Shown in pieces: positions 8,956-18,019 of a DNA stretch of 55,897 nt (the stretch's first letter is position 1; every line of letters begins with the position of its first letter). The notes under the pieces were generated by a model. That model saw nothing but the letters and a program-made list of their open reading frames with translations, searched no databases and was not told where the DNA came from. A program made the position numbers and the translations under genes. The DNA is from Chitinophagaceae bacterium. GTDB taxonomy: Bacteria > Bacteroidota > Bacteroidia > Chitinophagales > Chitinophagaceae. The stretch spans positions 1 to 55,897 of the forward strand of contig JAQBNK010000121.1 of NCBI GenBank assembly GCA_028288595.1, written 5' to 3'.

Positions 8956-10202
8956 TCAACCCATTCAATAATAAAATGGTGTTTACTATCCAGGTATTTA
9001 TAAGTGCAGGAAATGTGGGAAACATCGCAGACCTGTTTGATAATAGAAAGTCCGAGCCCTGTATGATCTGCTTTAGGAGTTTTATTTGAAAAACGATCGA
9101 ACATTTTTTCGTTATCCAACGCTGCTTCAGTTGCTGTATTGGCGATAATAAGTTTATGAGATTGCAGGTTAACAATTACAGTTCCGCCTTCCACGTTATG
9201 ATGTATAGCATTGCTGATTAAATTATTTAGAACCAATTCACATAAAGTCTCATTCATTAAAATAGTAGCTGGTTTTAAATCCGTAACTATTTGTAATGAC
9301 TTGCTCGAAAATAATTCTTCAAGTTGAAGCAGTTTATTTTGTACTACGGCCTTTAAATCAATCGCAGAAATTTCAGAAAATTGCCTGTTATCAATTTTAG
9401 CCAGGAGTAAAAGTGAAGTATTAAGGTGCGCCAGTTTTTGTACACTATCATATGCCGCGAGAACAGCCAGGCTTTGCGCTGCTGAAAGTTGCTGATCCTG
9501 TATCAGCAAATCGAGTTTTGAACGAATAATCGCTAACGGCGTTTGCAATTCATGTGAAGCATTTTCTGTAAACTCTTTCAATGTAATATAATCCTGTTCT
9601 GCTTTTTGAAAAGCTTGTTTAAGCGTATCGTTCATGATATTGAATTCCTCAATATTAGTTGCAGGAAAATTGAGAGAATGCTTGCCTCCTAACTGGAAAG
9701 AACGCATAACATCCAGGCTTTTATAAAAAGGCTTCCATAGTTTCCGTAATATCATCCGGTTTATAAGCAGGAACAAAACTAAAAGTAATAAAAGCGTAAC
9801 AAGGGTAATTGCAATAATTGCCTGTATCAGGTCTTCAGTTGCCTCCATAGATTTTAAAACAGTGACCTTATACATCTGCGACTGAACAGGTATAAAAAAT
9901 TCCAGGCTGCGAAATTCTTCCGTACCATGTTCTTCCGTCATATCAATATGGCCAAACTTTTCCGGTATACTATCGGTAGTGATTTGAAACCGGATCACCT
10001 GGTCCTTTACCTGTAATTCGTCTGGTAAACGGTTATATTTAAGAACATGAGCCTGTATCTCTCTTTGTTCTATTTTGAGATCATCATCTATCTGGTTAAC
10101 GAGTACATAACGAAGAATGAAATAATAAGAGATTCCTGCAATCAAAAATACCAGCAAGGTAAAAAGAAGATTAATTCTGTTATATTTTGAAAAGAGCTTC
10201 AT
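8952..10202 (-). CDS. Two-component sensor histidine kinase
   Basis: 416 residues. TM1 at about 12-38 and TM2 at about 128-155 enclose a periplasmic sensor of roughly 95 residues. A linker leads to HisKA with the phospho-acceptor His in NASHELQTPLAI, and then the ATPase domain with N box (NNLISNAIHHN) and glycine box (DHTGLGLSIIKQVC). It lies 2 bases after the response regulator, so the pair is co-transcribed. Organisation is as in CusS/CzcS-type systems next to RND pumps. It is convergent with the RND operon. The signal sensed is unknown. Confidence 0.9.
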   Translation of the reverse strand: MKLFSKYNRINLLFTLLVFLIAGISYYFILRYVLVNQIDDDLKIEQREIQAHVLKYNRLPDELQVKDQVIRFQITTDSIPEKFGHIDMTEEHGTEEFRSLEFFIPVQSQMYKVTVLKSMEATEDLIQAIIAITLVTLLLLLVLFLLINRMILRKLWKPFYKSLDVMRSFQLGGKHSLNFPATNIEEFNIMNDTLKQAFQKAEQDYITLKEFTENASHELQTPLAIIRSKLDLLIQDQQLSAAQSLAVLAAYDSVQKLAHLNTSLLLLAKIDNRQFSEISAIDLKAVVQNKLLQLEELFSSKSLQIVTDLKPATILMNETLCELVLNNLISNAIHHNVEGGTVIVNLQSHKLIIANTATEAALDNEKMFDRFSNKTPKADHTGLGLSIIKQVCDVSHISCTYKYLDSKHHFIIEWVD

Positions 10203-10204
10203 GG

Positions 10205-10885
10205 TTACCTGGTCAATGAAAATTTATACCCCATACCGTAAACCGATTGAATATAGTCAGGTGTGCCTGCCTGCATTAATTTCTTTCGCAGGTTTTTAAT
10301 GTGTGTATATAAAAAATCATAATTACTGGAAACGCCGAGGTGATCGTCCCACAAATGTTCTGCGATAGCTGTCTTAGTGATAACTTTGTTTTTATTGCTG
10401 ATAAAATATAGCAGGAGATCAAACTCTTTTCTTGTAAGCTCTACGGGAATATTTTTAACCTGGAGCATTCGTTCGTTCAGATCCATTTCAAGGTCATCAA
10501 AAGAAAGAACATTTTTTCCATCAAAGGATTTTCTGCGGATGATGGCTGCTACTCTTGCTCCCAGTTCGGACAAGTGAAATGGTTTGGTCAGGTAGTCATC
10601 TGCTCCTGCACGCAAAGCTTGAACTTTATCGTCTAATGAATTTTTAGCGGAAATAATTAAGAGACCATCTGCCTTATCATTTCTTTTTAATTCTTCTAAA
10701 ATGGTTAACCCGCTTCCACCGGGAAGGCCAATATCAAGAATGATACATGCATATTCAAAGACAAGTGCCTTATCCATTGCTGAATGAAAGTCGTAAGCTA
10801 CGTCGCACATAAACTGTTCATTGCCCAGGTAAGTGCAAATGCTGTTAGCCAATTCCTTTTCATCTTCCACAATAAGGATCTTCAT
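10205..10885 (-). CDS. OmpR-family response regulator
   Basis: 226 residues. Receiver domain 1-115 with acidic pair (VEDEKE), phospho-acceptor D51 (CIILDIGLPGGSG), switch Ser (LLIISAKNS) and Lys (YLTKPF). A winged-helix DNA-binding domain at about 130-226 contains LTRKEFDLLLYF and ends with the wing motif SVYGMGYKF. It is the transcriptional output of the adjacent kinase. The likely target is its own promoter, through the 11-base-spaced repeat at 10922-10938, plus the matching site near the PAP2 and RND genes. Confidence 0.93.
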   Translation of the reverse strand: MKILIVEDEKELANSICTYLGNEQFMCDVAYDFHSAMDKALVFEYACIILDIGLPGGSGLTILEELKRNDKADGLLIISAKNSLDDKVQALRAGADDYLTKPFHLSELGARVAAIIRRKSFDGKNVLSFDDLEMDLNERMLQVKNIPVELTRKEFDLLLYFISNKNKVITKTAIAEHLWDDHLGVSSNYDFLYTHIKNLRKKLMQAGTPDYIQSVYGMGYKFSLTR

Positions 10886-10904
10886 GCAGGTAGTTTATTG
10901 AAAA

Positions 10905-10938
10905 CAAATATCCTAGAAAAATCTGGAAGAATTCTGAA
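10905..10938 (-). promoter_or_regulatory. Candidate response-regulator promoter and operator copy 2
   Basis: Reading toward the regulator gene, GATATTTG (10912 down to 10905) is one base off the Bacteroidota -7 box TAnnTTTG and lies about 20 bases before the start codon. Immediately upstream, 10922-10938 reads on the plus strand TCTGGA-AGA-ATTCTGAA, matching 3502-3518 at 14 of 17 positions. That places the repeat around the -33 region, the usual position for OmpR-type activation or autoregulation. Confidence 0.45.
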
Positions 10939-10960
10939 GATGGATTAGTTCGAAGATTAA

Positions 10961-12940
10961 TTAGTGGTCGCTGCTTTGTTCGGGATTACCGGCCTGGTAC
11001 TGTTCCAGTAAGTGGCTAGCGGTGGTGTCACCTTCTTTTATGGCTTCATCAAGAAGGTCTCTGCCTCTCCTGGTATTTTTATTAAACTCACATTGGCCAT
11101 AACCATTGGCCGATAACATTCCGGGATTGTCTGCAAAGAGATATAAAAAACCAAGTGTACGTTTTGCGGAAGTATAACCTTTGTCACTCGCATCTTTTAC
11201 AAACTCAAGTCCCCGTCCGCAATCAATGTCCTCGTTTTTATTCTGTAAAGCAAGGTTGCCATAATAATACATCGCTTCGGGTACGCTTTGCCCTGCCAGG
11301 TAACTGTATATGTATAAAGCGGCTTTTGTTTGTCCTTTTTCTAAAAATTTTCTCGCATCACGAAGCTGCATGGCAATGTCTTCGGCAGTAAGTTGAACTT
11401 CTGCTTTTTCCCGTTTGCTGCGCTGAGACCAATCTTCCAGGGTGGTTAGATTTTTTTTATTCAGCCAGCCTTTTAAACTTTCTCCTTTATAATTAGTGAA
11501 CTCGGTATAGATAAATCCATTTTTATCTTCGTATGCGGTGATCACATCATTTGAAGGAATAATGTAATCACTTTTTTTCGAGTCTTCATCCGGTGATCCA
11601 TAGAGATATGCTCTTGATGAAACTACTTTATAATGACCGATCACATTCTGTACTTTACCTGGCTGAGTTGTTGTCGCATTGCTTCTATCTGAGGAGCGTG
11701 CAGTTTTTTTTGTTACCAGTGCATATACCAGAATCAAGACAAGAAGGCCTGCAATTATGGAGGCAAATATTTTTTTGCGGTCGGTTGTTTTTTTTGATTG
11801 TCCTGTACGGCTATAACTTGTAAGCGCCGAATCACTTACATCCAAAGATGTGTGAGGAAGGGTTTCATATTTTGTAGCTGCAGAAGTATAGTTAGAACCA
11901 GGAGCCACAGGCACCGCACCTTCACCATTTGTGACCAGTAACCTGCGCAGCTCTTCATTTTCTTTTGCCAGTTGTTCATTTTCCTGCTGTAGTCTAACGA
12001 TAGCCTCCAGGTTATCATCATTCCCGCTCACCGGCAAAGCGCTGTTCACTAAAATAAATTCATACAATTCCATGCCGTTAGCGAAACGGTTTTCCGGTTT
12101 TTTTTCCAGGCATTTGTAGATCAGCGAGACGAGCCATTCAGGAATATTCATCTCTCTTAATTTCATTTCCTGGGACCATCCAGCTGGCATGTGTAATTGT
12201 CGTAGCGGTATAAGTTCAGGTGGAGGTGTTTCCAGGTGAGCCATCATGATCGTATTCCTTGCAGTTTGTCCTTTATCTTTTAAAGGAAAAGGAACGATAC
12301 CTGCCAGTGCTTCAAACAAAACAACTCCGAAACTATATACATCGGTTTCGAAAAGCATTTGACCTTCATTCTGTTCAGGCGCCATAAATTCAATTGCACC
12401 CGCATGCCTTAAACTGGTGCGGCGCTCTTCATCAGACATCAGTGATAAACCAAAATCAAGCAGTACATAATTTCCGGTGTGTATATTCAGTTTTACATTA
12501 TTGCTTTTTATATCACCATGTTTAACATCAAGGTTATGGCAGTGCGCCAATGCATTTGATAAATGTTCCGCAAGTTTAATGGCTTCTTTAACCGTGAAGA
12601 CAGGATCGTAAGGCGGCTTCAGCAATTCTTCGAGATCTGGCCCCTCAATAAATTGCATTTCAATAAAAGGGAAACAGCCACTTTCAGTAATGCCGGAGCT
12701 TAAAATTGTAACAACATTAGGATTAGGATCCTCGTTTACTTTTTTTAGTTTATCAACTTCATTTTTAAAATCGATATAATTTTTGTCTGATGAGCTTTCA
12801 CTGCTTACCGGTGTGGGCAATAATTTTACGGCAGTAACTATTTCTCCCGTTCTTCTTGCTTTATATACAGAGCCCTGGCCGCCGGTTTTTAAAGCGCCCA
12901 TATTCTCCAGGCCCTCGGTTATCCTAAACACCTTGCTCAT
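10961..12940 (-). CDS. Transmembrane Ser/Thr protein kinase with SH3-like and Sel1-like ectodomain
   Basis: 659 residues. Kinase domain at about 5-300: glycine loop GGQGSVYKA, ATP lysine K39 (AVKLL), catalytic HGDIKSNN at 141-148 with D143, DFG at 162-164, APE at 187-189. The usual HRD is HGD, so the Arg before the catalytic Asp is missing (non-RD type). A coiled coil follows at about 308-340, then one TM helix at about 387-408. The part outside the membrane has an SH3-like beta segment (about 430-500) and Sel1/TPR-like helical repeats (about 525-650). It is the last gene of the FHA/PP2C/SEDS-PBP operon, 12 bases after the FHA gene. The layout suggests a PknB-like sensor kinase regulating peptidoglycan synthesis. 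Confidence 0.88.
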   Translation of the reverse strand: MSKVFRITEGLENMGALKTGGQGSVYKARRTGEIVTAVKLLPTPVSSESSSDKNYIDFKNEVDKLKKVNEDPNPNVVTILSSGITESGCFPFIEMQFIEGPDLEELLKPPYDPVFTVKEAIKLAEHLSNALAHCHNLDVKHGDIKSNNVKLNIHTGNYVLLDFGLSLMSDEERRTSLRHAGAIEFMAPEQNEGQMLFETDVYSFGVVLFEALAGIVPFPLKDKGQTARNTIMMAHLETPPPELIPLRQLHMPAGWSQEMKLREMNIPEWLVSLIYKCLEKKPENRFANGMELYEFILVNSALPVSGNDDNLEAIVRLQQENEQLAKENEELRRLLVTNGEGAVPVAPGSNYTSAATKYETLPHTSLDVSDSALTSYSRTGQSKKTTDRKKIFASIIAGLLVLILVYALVTKKTARSSDRSNATTTQPGKVQNVIGHYKVVSSRAYLYGSPDEDSKKSDYIIPSNDVITAYEDKNGFIYTEFTNYKGESLKGWLNKKNLTTLEDWSQRSKREKAEVQLTAEDIAMQLRDARKFLEKGQTKAALYIYSYLAGQSVPEAMYYYGNLALQNKNEDIDCGRGLEFVKDASDKGYTSAKRTLGFLYLFADNPGMLSANGYGQCEFNKNTRRGRDLLDEAIKEGDTTASHLLEQYQAGNPEQSSDH

Positions 12941-12952
12941 GACCAGTTAATT

Positions 12953-13735
12953 TTATTCAGCCGGGTAAATAAATTCCAGTAAAGCCGATTCTCCTAAAAC
13001 GATCTGGTCGCCACTTTGCAACAAATGACCTATTTGAGTTGTCTGTAATTTGATCACTCTTCCCCCCGGCTGCTGCACTTTTATTTTATTTCTTGGCGGA
13101 ACGCCCCCTTCATCCGCAAACAAAAAAAATGCACTTCGTTCTTTGTCCCATTCAATGTGTGCATGTTCGCGGCTGATGTATTTATTTTTTTCGTGGGCAG
13201 TTCCGGGAAAGGCTATGTTATTCAATCTAAAAAATCCATCTGCAGTTTGCGCTTCACGCTCACGCCCGATATTGATCCTGTTGGTTTCGGGGGTGAATGC
13301 ATAATAATTTTCTTCCGCAGTCCCAAACACTACTCTTAGTGCAGCTTTAATAGCCGTGTTTACAGTAACCTGCCTGTTAGAAGAAAATATCAGGCCCGCA
13401 TCTGCTTCATCCGACTTTGTTGCACCCGGTGGAAGAGTATCAATGAATTTTATTTCCATCTCCCATTTCGGAGAAAGTGTTATTGCATAATCATCAATTA
13501 TTTTTTGCACCTCATCTTTTTTAAACCTCTCTGGGTTGTGCATATATAAAGCGGACTCGTACAAATGTCTTTCTGTTTCAGGAGCGGTAATAAATAAATG
13601 AATGCATTTAATGTTCTCCCCTTCGCCGCCATCTAATTTTTGTAATTGCTCTTTCATAAACTGCAGTATGCAGTTACGCAGTTCTTTTACATCCATTGGG
13701 CGGGACTGTTTATTCTGTTTGAAAAAATCTAACAT
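12953..13735 (-). CDS. FHA-domain phosphothreonine-binding protein
   Basis: 260 residues, no signal or TM, so cytoplasmic. The C-terminal FHA domain (about 150-257) has the binding-site residues: GR at 157-158 (INIGRERE) and SREHAHIEWD from 188, followed by a strand-rich end. The N-terminal 140 residues are of unknown fold, with an AITLSPKW segment. Such proteins bind phosphothreonine made by the partner kinase encoded 12 bases downstream. It lies 80 bases after the SEDS-PBP gene. It may scaffold the kinase, the phosphatase and the cell-wall enzyme. Confidence 0.88.
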   Translation of the reverse strand: MLDFFKQNKQSRPMDVKELRNCILQFMKEQLQKLDGGEGENIKCIHLFITAPETERHLYESALYMHNPERFKKDEVQKIIDDYAITLSPKWEMEIKFIDTLPPGATKSDEADAGLIFSSNRQVTVNTAIKAALRVVFGTAEENYYAFTPETNRINIGREREAQTADGFFRLNNIAFPGTAHEKNKYISREHAHIEWDKERSAFFLFADEGGVPPRNKIKVQQPGGRVIKLQTTQIGHLLQSGDQIVLGESALLEFIYPAE

Positions 13736-13815
13736 ATTATTTTTTTTAACTGTGGGTTACCCGCACTTATTATTCTTCAAGAAATAGTCCAGATTTCAAT
13801 TCTCTTCATTACCAT

Positions 13816-16800
13816 TTATCGCCTGGTGGTATCCCTCCTTGTAACCCCTTGCGCAGGTGCCGAATCATGCTGAGCACCTGCTGCCGGGGTTACCGGTTGT
13901 GTTGTCTGTGGTTGACCCGGCTGACCATTTACAGGTTGTCCCGGCTGCCCCGCCGGCTGCGCTGGTTGTATACTTTTAATGTAACCTCTCTGTAATAATT
14001 GCGGGATAACATGTTTACCTGCAACTCCTACAGCCACACTGGATCCTTTACAATTTTCTACTCGTATACAAACTACCATATTTCCCGGACCATTAACTTT
14101 TGGGGCAAAAAATACATACCATCCGTCATTAATGATTTCGCCTTTAAATACACGTTCCGGCGTTCCTGTTTTTCCGGCCACGCTTATTTTAAGTATAGGA
14201 GATTTTCTTTCACTTTGTTCGATCATATATTTCGTCATGGTTTGCGCATAAGCCGGCGATTTTGCCAATTGAATGCTGTCTTTTTTTGTAACGACCGAAT
14301 CATTGATTTTTATCACATATTTGTTTGGTATCAACCAGCCATTATTAGCAATTCCAGAAGCAACACGTGCAACAGAAGCAGGTGTAGCAATCAGTTCACC
14401 CTGTCCCCAGGCCATAGCAGAGATACCGATGTTCCTCGTCTTTCTAATATTATTAGGATCATATCTCTTTAAACTTTTAAACTCCGTGCTACGCCACAAT
14501 TGCATCCATTTGCTTTGCTGTCCTGCATTGGCTTCGTAATTATAATAATAGCCGCCCACCCCGTGTAAAAACATTCCTGTCTGCATGTATAAAGTACCCA
14601 TGTATTCCTGCAGTTGTTCGCCATTAGCGAGTTTAATAAAGAAGGGGTTGTTTGATTTTACAATACCTCTTTCAATGGTAATTAATCCGGCCTCATCGGG
14701 TTCTGCACTATTTATCCTGATGAGATCTCCGGGAGCAACAGGAATTTTGAGAGCAGCAGCTTTCATTCCTAATTTATTAAACGCCGAAAGCGCGACAACA
14801 AGTTTCGCTGTTGAACCAGGCTGCGTTGCTCTTGTAAAACCGAGATCGCTGGTAGTTAAAAAATACGGAAGTTTCATTTGATCTCTTTCTGTAAGCGTTA
14901 ATTTCTCCCAGTCATTTACAGGAGGCAGAGGATACATGGCGGATGCTAAAACATCGCCTGTATTATCCTCTCGTATAACGATTGATATCCGATTATTTTT
15001 CAGGCTGTCATCTGTTGAAATTGATTTTTGTATTGCAGTCTGCAAAGCAGCATCAACAGTCATTTGCACATCCCGGTTTCGCTTTTTAAACTGTTCTACT
15101 TCGGCGCTGTTAATACCGGCGAGTAATAACGGAGCGAGTGCACTATAATCCCGTTTCGATACAGTCATTTCTGTTGAGCCCTGTGGCAAGAAACGATCTG
15201 CCCTGAAGCGTGTTGCAGCTACCTGGTATTTACTGGCAGGTGCAGGGAAGCCACGCAATTCCGGTGCATATTCATACTCAGCAAAAAATCCATTTACAGA
15301 ACCGTTAAATACGCCCGTGTTTGCATCGCCCGTCCAGAAAAACATATGTTCACCAAAGGGATAGTACCGGTCAAGTCTTTTATACGCAAGCGCTTCAATG
15401 CTTGTTCTGTCGATCCCTGCGGTAGTTAATGAATCCATTTGTTTAATCACCGATGGAAGATTGCTTGCTGCCAGTATTCTTCCTTTCCGGTCATACAATG
15501 TTCCTGCCTGCAACTTGTCCATTAAGATATTGATACGCGGATTGTAACTGAACATTCTTGAACCGTTCCTGTCCGCCACAAGTGCGGGTTGAACCACCCA
15601 TTTTTTATTGTTGAATAAATAACGGGAGATATTTACAGTAAGCAATAAAATTCCAACACATGCTGCTGCCAATGCGGGCACCAAATTTTTATCCTGTTGT
15701 GTTGAAATAAATTTCATTTGTGCAGAAGTACCTTTCACTTTTGATGATGATAAGAGGAAACCGGCTGCTAAAAGATTACATAACAAAGATGAACCTCCAT
15801 AACTCATGAACGGAAGTGAAACACCCGATAATGGCAGTACGCCAGTTGACCCTCCTGCGATCAATAAAAATTGCATGAAAGTGGCGATACCAATTCCTGA
15901 ACATAAATAAAATAAAAATGGCGTGCCGGTTTGCCGGCCTATGATTATTCCACGGTGCAGGTAAAGTAAGAAGAGTAAAAACACGCTTACAATTCCTGCC
16001 CAGCCAAATTCTTCACCAAATGATGGAAGGATCATATCTGTATGTGCCTCCGGAATTGTTTTAGCAAAACCTTCTCCCGCACCCTGGCCAGTAACACCAC
16101 CACTCGACATTGCCCATATACCATTCGCTACCTGATCTCCGCCATAAACTTCATTGTCCCATTTATCCTGCCATATAGCTTTACGATCTATCAGGCGATG
16201 AACCGGGCCTGGTAATAACTGGTCTAAGTAAGGCACCTGGTCTAGCAAGAGAAAACTTGCCATGATAACAAGGATCATCACTGAAGATTCACTCAGTTGC
16301 TTTTTTCTTGCCATTAAGAGTAACAGGATCACGACGGTAATGCCTGTAGCTAGCAAAACATTTTTTATTAATGCAATAGAGAGAATATATACGATCACAA
16401 TAGTGACCATCGTTCCAAAATCTCCCCGTGAAAATGAAAATAACATAATGAACGTAAAACACACAACCATTGCAGGCCCCAGGTCACCCAGGATCAAAAA
16501 CAAAAAGATCGTTATTAAAATGGCAGCCAGTGCCAATCCAAAAAAAGATGACCTTCTCTTCCATGAAGAATACATCGCAATGAATTTTTCATTAATGGAA
16601 AAGAAGCCCGCTAAAAAAAGAACAAGTAAAAATTTAACGATCTCGCTGGGTTGAAAACCAAACAGGTTCACCTTAACACCACTTCCTTCCGGGCCGGTTC
16701 CAAACATGATCGTTAGGGCAAGTAAACCAATAGCAATAAGCGCCCACGGCCAGCCATTGGCTGCTTTTCTTGCTCGTTGAAAAATGAACATCCTGAAGAA

Positions 16801-18015
16801 TGGTGAATCAGTTGTGAACCGCCTTACATTAATAAACATGAGAACACACAATCCTAACATGCCACCACCGAAATATGTAAGTGTGCTTTTGGCAAGAAAG
16901 CGGTCCCTGATTGGATCCTGCAGACTGAACAGAGTAATTAAAGAAAAACCTGTTAGCAACATTACAATGGGAAGTATTAAAGGATCTGCTGTCGGAAATT
17001 TTACTGTTAATAAAAGATGTGTTATTAAGAACGCCCCGAAAAAACATCCTACAATGATCCAGAACCAATGCATGGCTTCATCAGGTGTACGAACTATTAA
17101 TGCCTTGTCTTTTTTTAGATTATTAAAATCCCGCCCGGATAATAATTTGATCGTATGCTCTGACTGGTAAAAATCAAAATTTAAATTCTTTTTCAAAACT
17201 GCGATCCCTTGCGAAGGACCAAACTGGTAGCCGGGTTGCAAGGGTAATACTTCGAATGATTTGTTTGCAGGCAATCCTGTAAAAGAAAATTTTCCATCTG
17301 GGCCCGAACGGGCATAGGCACTAAGCGTCATTAATCTTTGCCCGTGTGCGGAATCAGTCAAAAAAACTTTTTTTATTGTCTTCTCATCTTTTGTAACCCA
17401 ATTTTTATCTTCATCGGTACTCGTTTGTTCCAGGCTATCCTGTGGTGCAAGCATTTCCAATCTTACCATCACACCATTAACGGGCTGATCATCTTTATTT
17501 TTAATTGTTCCCGAGATCTGGTTATTTCCCAGGCCAATATTATTAGAAGAAGGAAGTTGGGGAGGAGATTTTTTTTCCAGCTCATACTTTACAGAATCAT
17601 CGCCGGTAAATCCAAGTAAAGTACGTGAGAACAGCACCCGCTTCTTGTAGGATTCTCCTCCTTCAGTTAAAGCCCTGTCAGCATTAATATTATAGATTTT
17701 TTTATTCAGCTCACCGAAATTATCAATCTCAGATTCGCTTTTACCGATGTGTTCACCAACAACAGCGCTGGCAAGATTAATATCTTTTGGATCCTGGAAG
17801 TATAAACCCTTTTGCAGTAAGACTTTAAATTGCTCGGCGGGTTTTTCATCATTCAAATTGATCATGGTACCATTAGCTAAACGCTGGTCAACATTTACGA
17901 AATCGCGTTTCAGCACGGTAGATAACTTGAAAAAAAGCAGCGCCAGTACGAGCGCCGAAGCGAGTAAAAAGAATCTTTCAAGTCTTCTTTCTTTTAACCA
18001 GGTTCTCGAAGGCAT
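13816..18015 (-). CDS. SEDS glycosyltransferase - class B PBP transpeptidase fusion
   Basis: 1399 residues in one uninterrupted frame. TM helix at about 14-34; an outside domain at about 37-315 that includes a carboxypeptidase-regulatory-like beta fold (GTIKNKDDQPVNGVMVRLEM to FTGLPANKSFEVLPL). Then a RodA/FtsW-type SEDS membrane domain at about 316-760 with QPSE near 455-458, GDLGPA near 510-515, PEAHTD ending at D660 (putative catalytic Asp) and LPFMSYGGSS near 734-743. A further TM follows at about 780-800, then a class B PBP from about 825 (AGTLYDRKGRILAAS): SxxK with S1068/K1071, SxN at 1121-1123, KTG at 1282-1284. The C-terminus is a Pro/Gln/Gly-rich tail. Both glycan polymerase and crosslinking activities appear intact. 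Located 4 bases after the PP2C gene. Confidence 0.92.
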   Translation of the reverse strand: MPSRTWLKERRLERFFLLASALVLALLFFKLSTVLKRDFVNVDQRLANGTMINLNDEKPAEQFKVLLQKGLYFQDPKDINLASAVVGEHIGKSESEIDNFGELNKKIYNINADRALTEGGESYKKRVLFSRTLLGFTGDDSVKYELEKKSPPQLPSSNNIGLGNNQISGTIKNKDDQPVNGVMVRLEMLAPQDSLEQTSTDEDKNWVTKDEKTIKKVFLTDSAHGQRLMTLSAYARSGPDGKFSFTGLPANKSFEVLPLQPGYQFGPSQGIAVLKKNLNFDFYQSEHTIKLLSGRDFNNLKKDKALIVRTPDEAMHWFWIIVGCFFGAFLITHLLLTVKFPTADPLILPIVMLLTGFSLITLFSLQDPIRDRFLAKSTLTYFGGGMLGLCVLMFINVRRFTTDSPFFRMFIFQRARKAANGWPWALIAIGLLALTIMFGTGPEGSGVKVNLFGFQPSEIVKFLLVLFLAGFFSINEKFIAMYSSWKRRSSFFGLALAAILITIFLFLILGDLGPAMVVCFTFIMLFSFSRGDFGTMVTIVIVYILSIALIKNVLLATGITVVILLLLMARKKQLSESSVMILVIMASFLLLDQVPYLDQLLPGPVHRLIDRKAIWQDKWDNEVYGGDQVANGIWAMSSGGVTGQGAGEGFAKTIPEAHTDMILPSFGEEFGWAGIVSVFLLFLLYLHRGIIIGRQTGTPFLFYLCSGIGIATFMQFLLIAGGSTGVLPLSGVSLPFMSYGGSSLLCNLLAAGFLLSSSKVKGTSAQMKFISTQQDKNLVPALAAACVGILLLTVNISRYLFNNKKWVVQPALVADRNGSRMFSYNPRINILMDKLQAGTLYDRKGRILAASNLPSVIKQMDSLTTAGIDRTSIEALAYKRLDRYYPFGEHMFFWTGDANTGVFNGSVNGFFAEYEYAPELRGFPAPASKYQVAATRFRADRFLPQGSTEMTVSKRDYSALAPLLLAGINSAEVEQFKKRNRDVQMTVDAALQTAIQKSISTDDSLKNNRISIVIREDNTGDVLASAMYPLPPVNDWEKLTLTERDQMKLPYFLTTSDLGFTRATQPGSTAKLVVALSAFNKLGMKAAALKIPVAPGDLIRINSAEPDEAGLITIERGIVKSNNPFFIKLANGEQLQEYMGTLYMQTGMFLHGVGGYYYNYEANAGQQSKWMQLWRSTEFKSLKRYDPNNIRKTRNIGISAMAWGQGELIATPASVARVASGIANNGWLIPNKYVIKINDSVVTKKDSIQLAKSPAYAQTMTKYMIEQSERKSPILKISVAGKTGTPERVFKGEIINDGWYVFFAPKVNGPGNMVVCIRVENCKGSSVAVGVAGKHVIPQLLQRGYIKSIQPAQPAGQPGQPVNGQPGQPQTTQPVTPAAGAQHDSAPAQGVTRRDTTRR

Positions 18016-18019
18016 TTAT

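Noticed and set aside
13999-16654. Long antisense frames (up to 157 codons) opposite the SEDS-PBP gene
   Set aside because: They are shadows of a strongly supported coding frame and have no recognisable domains.
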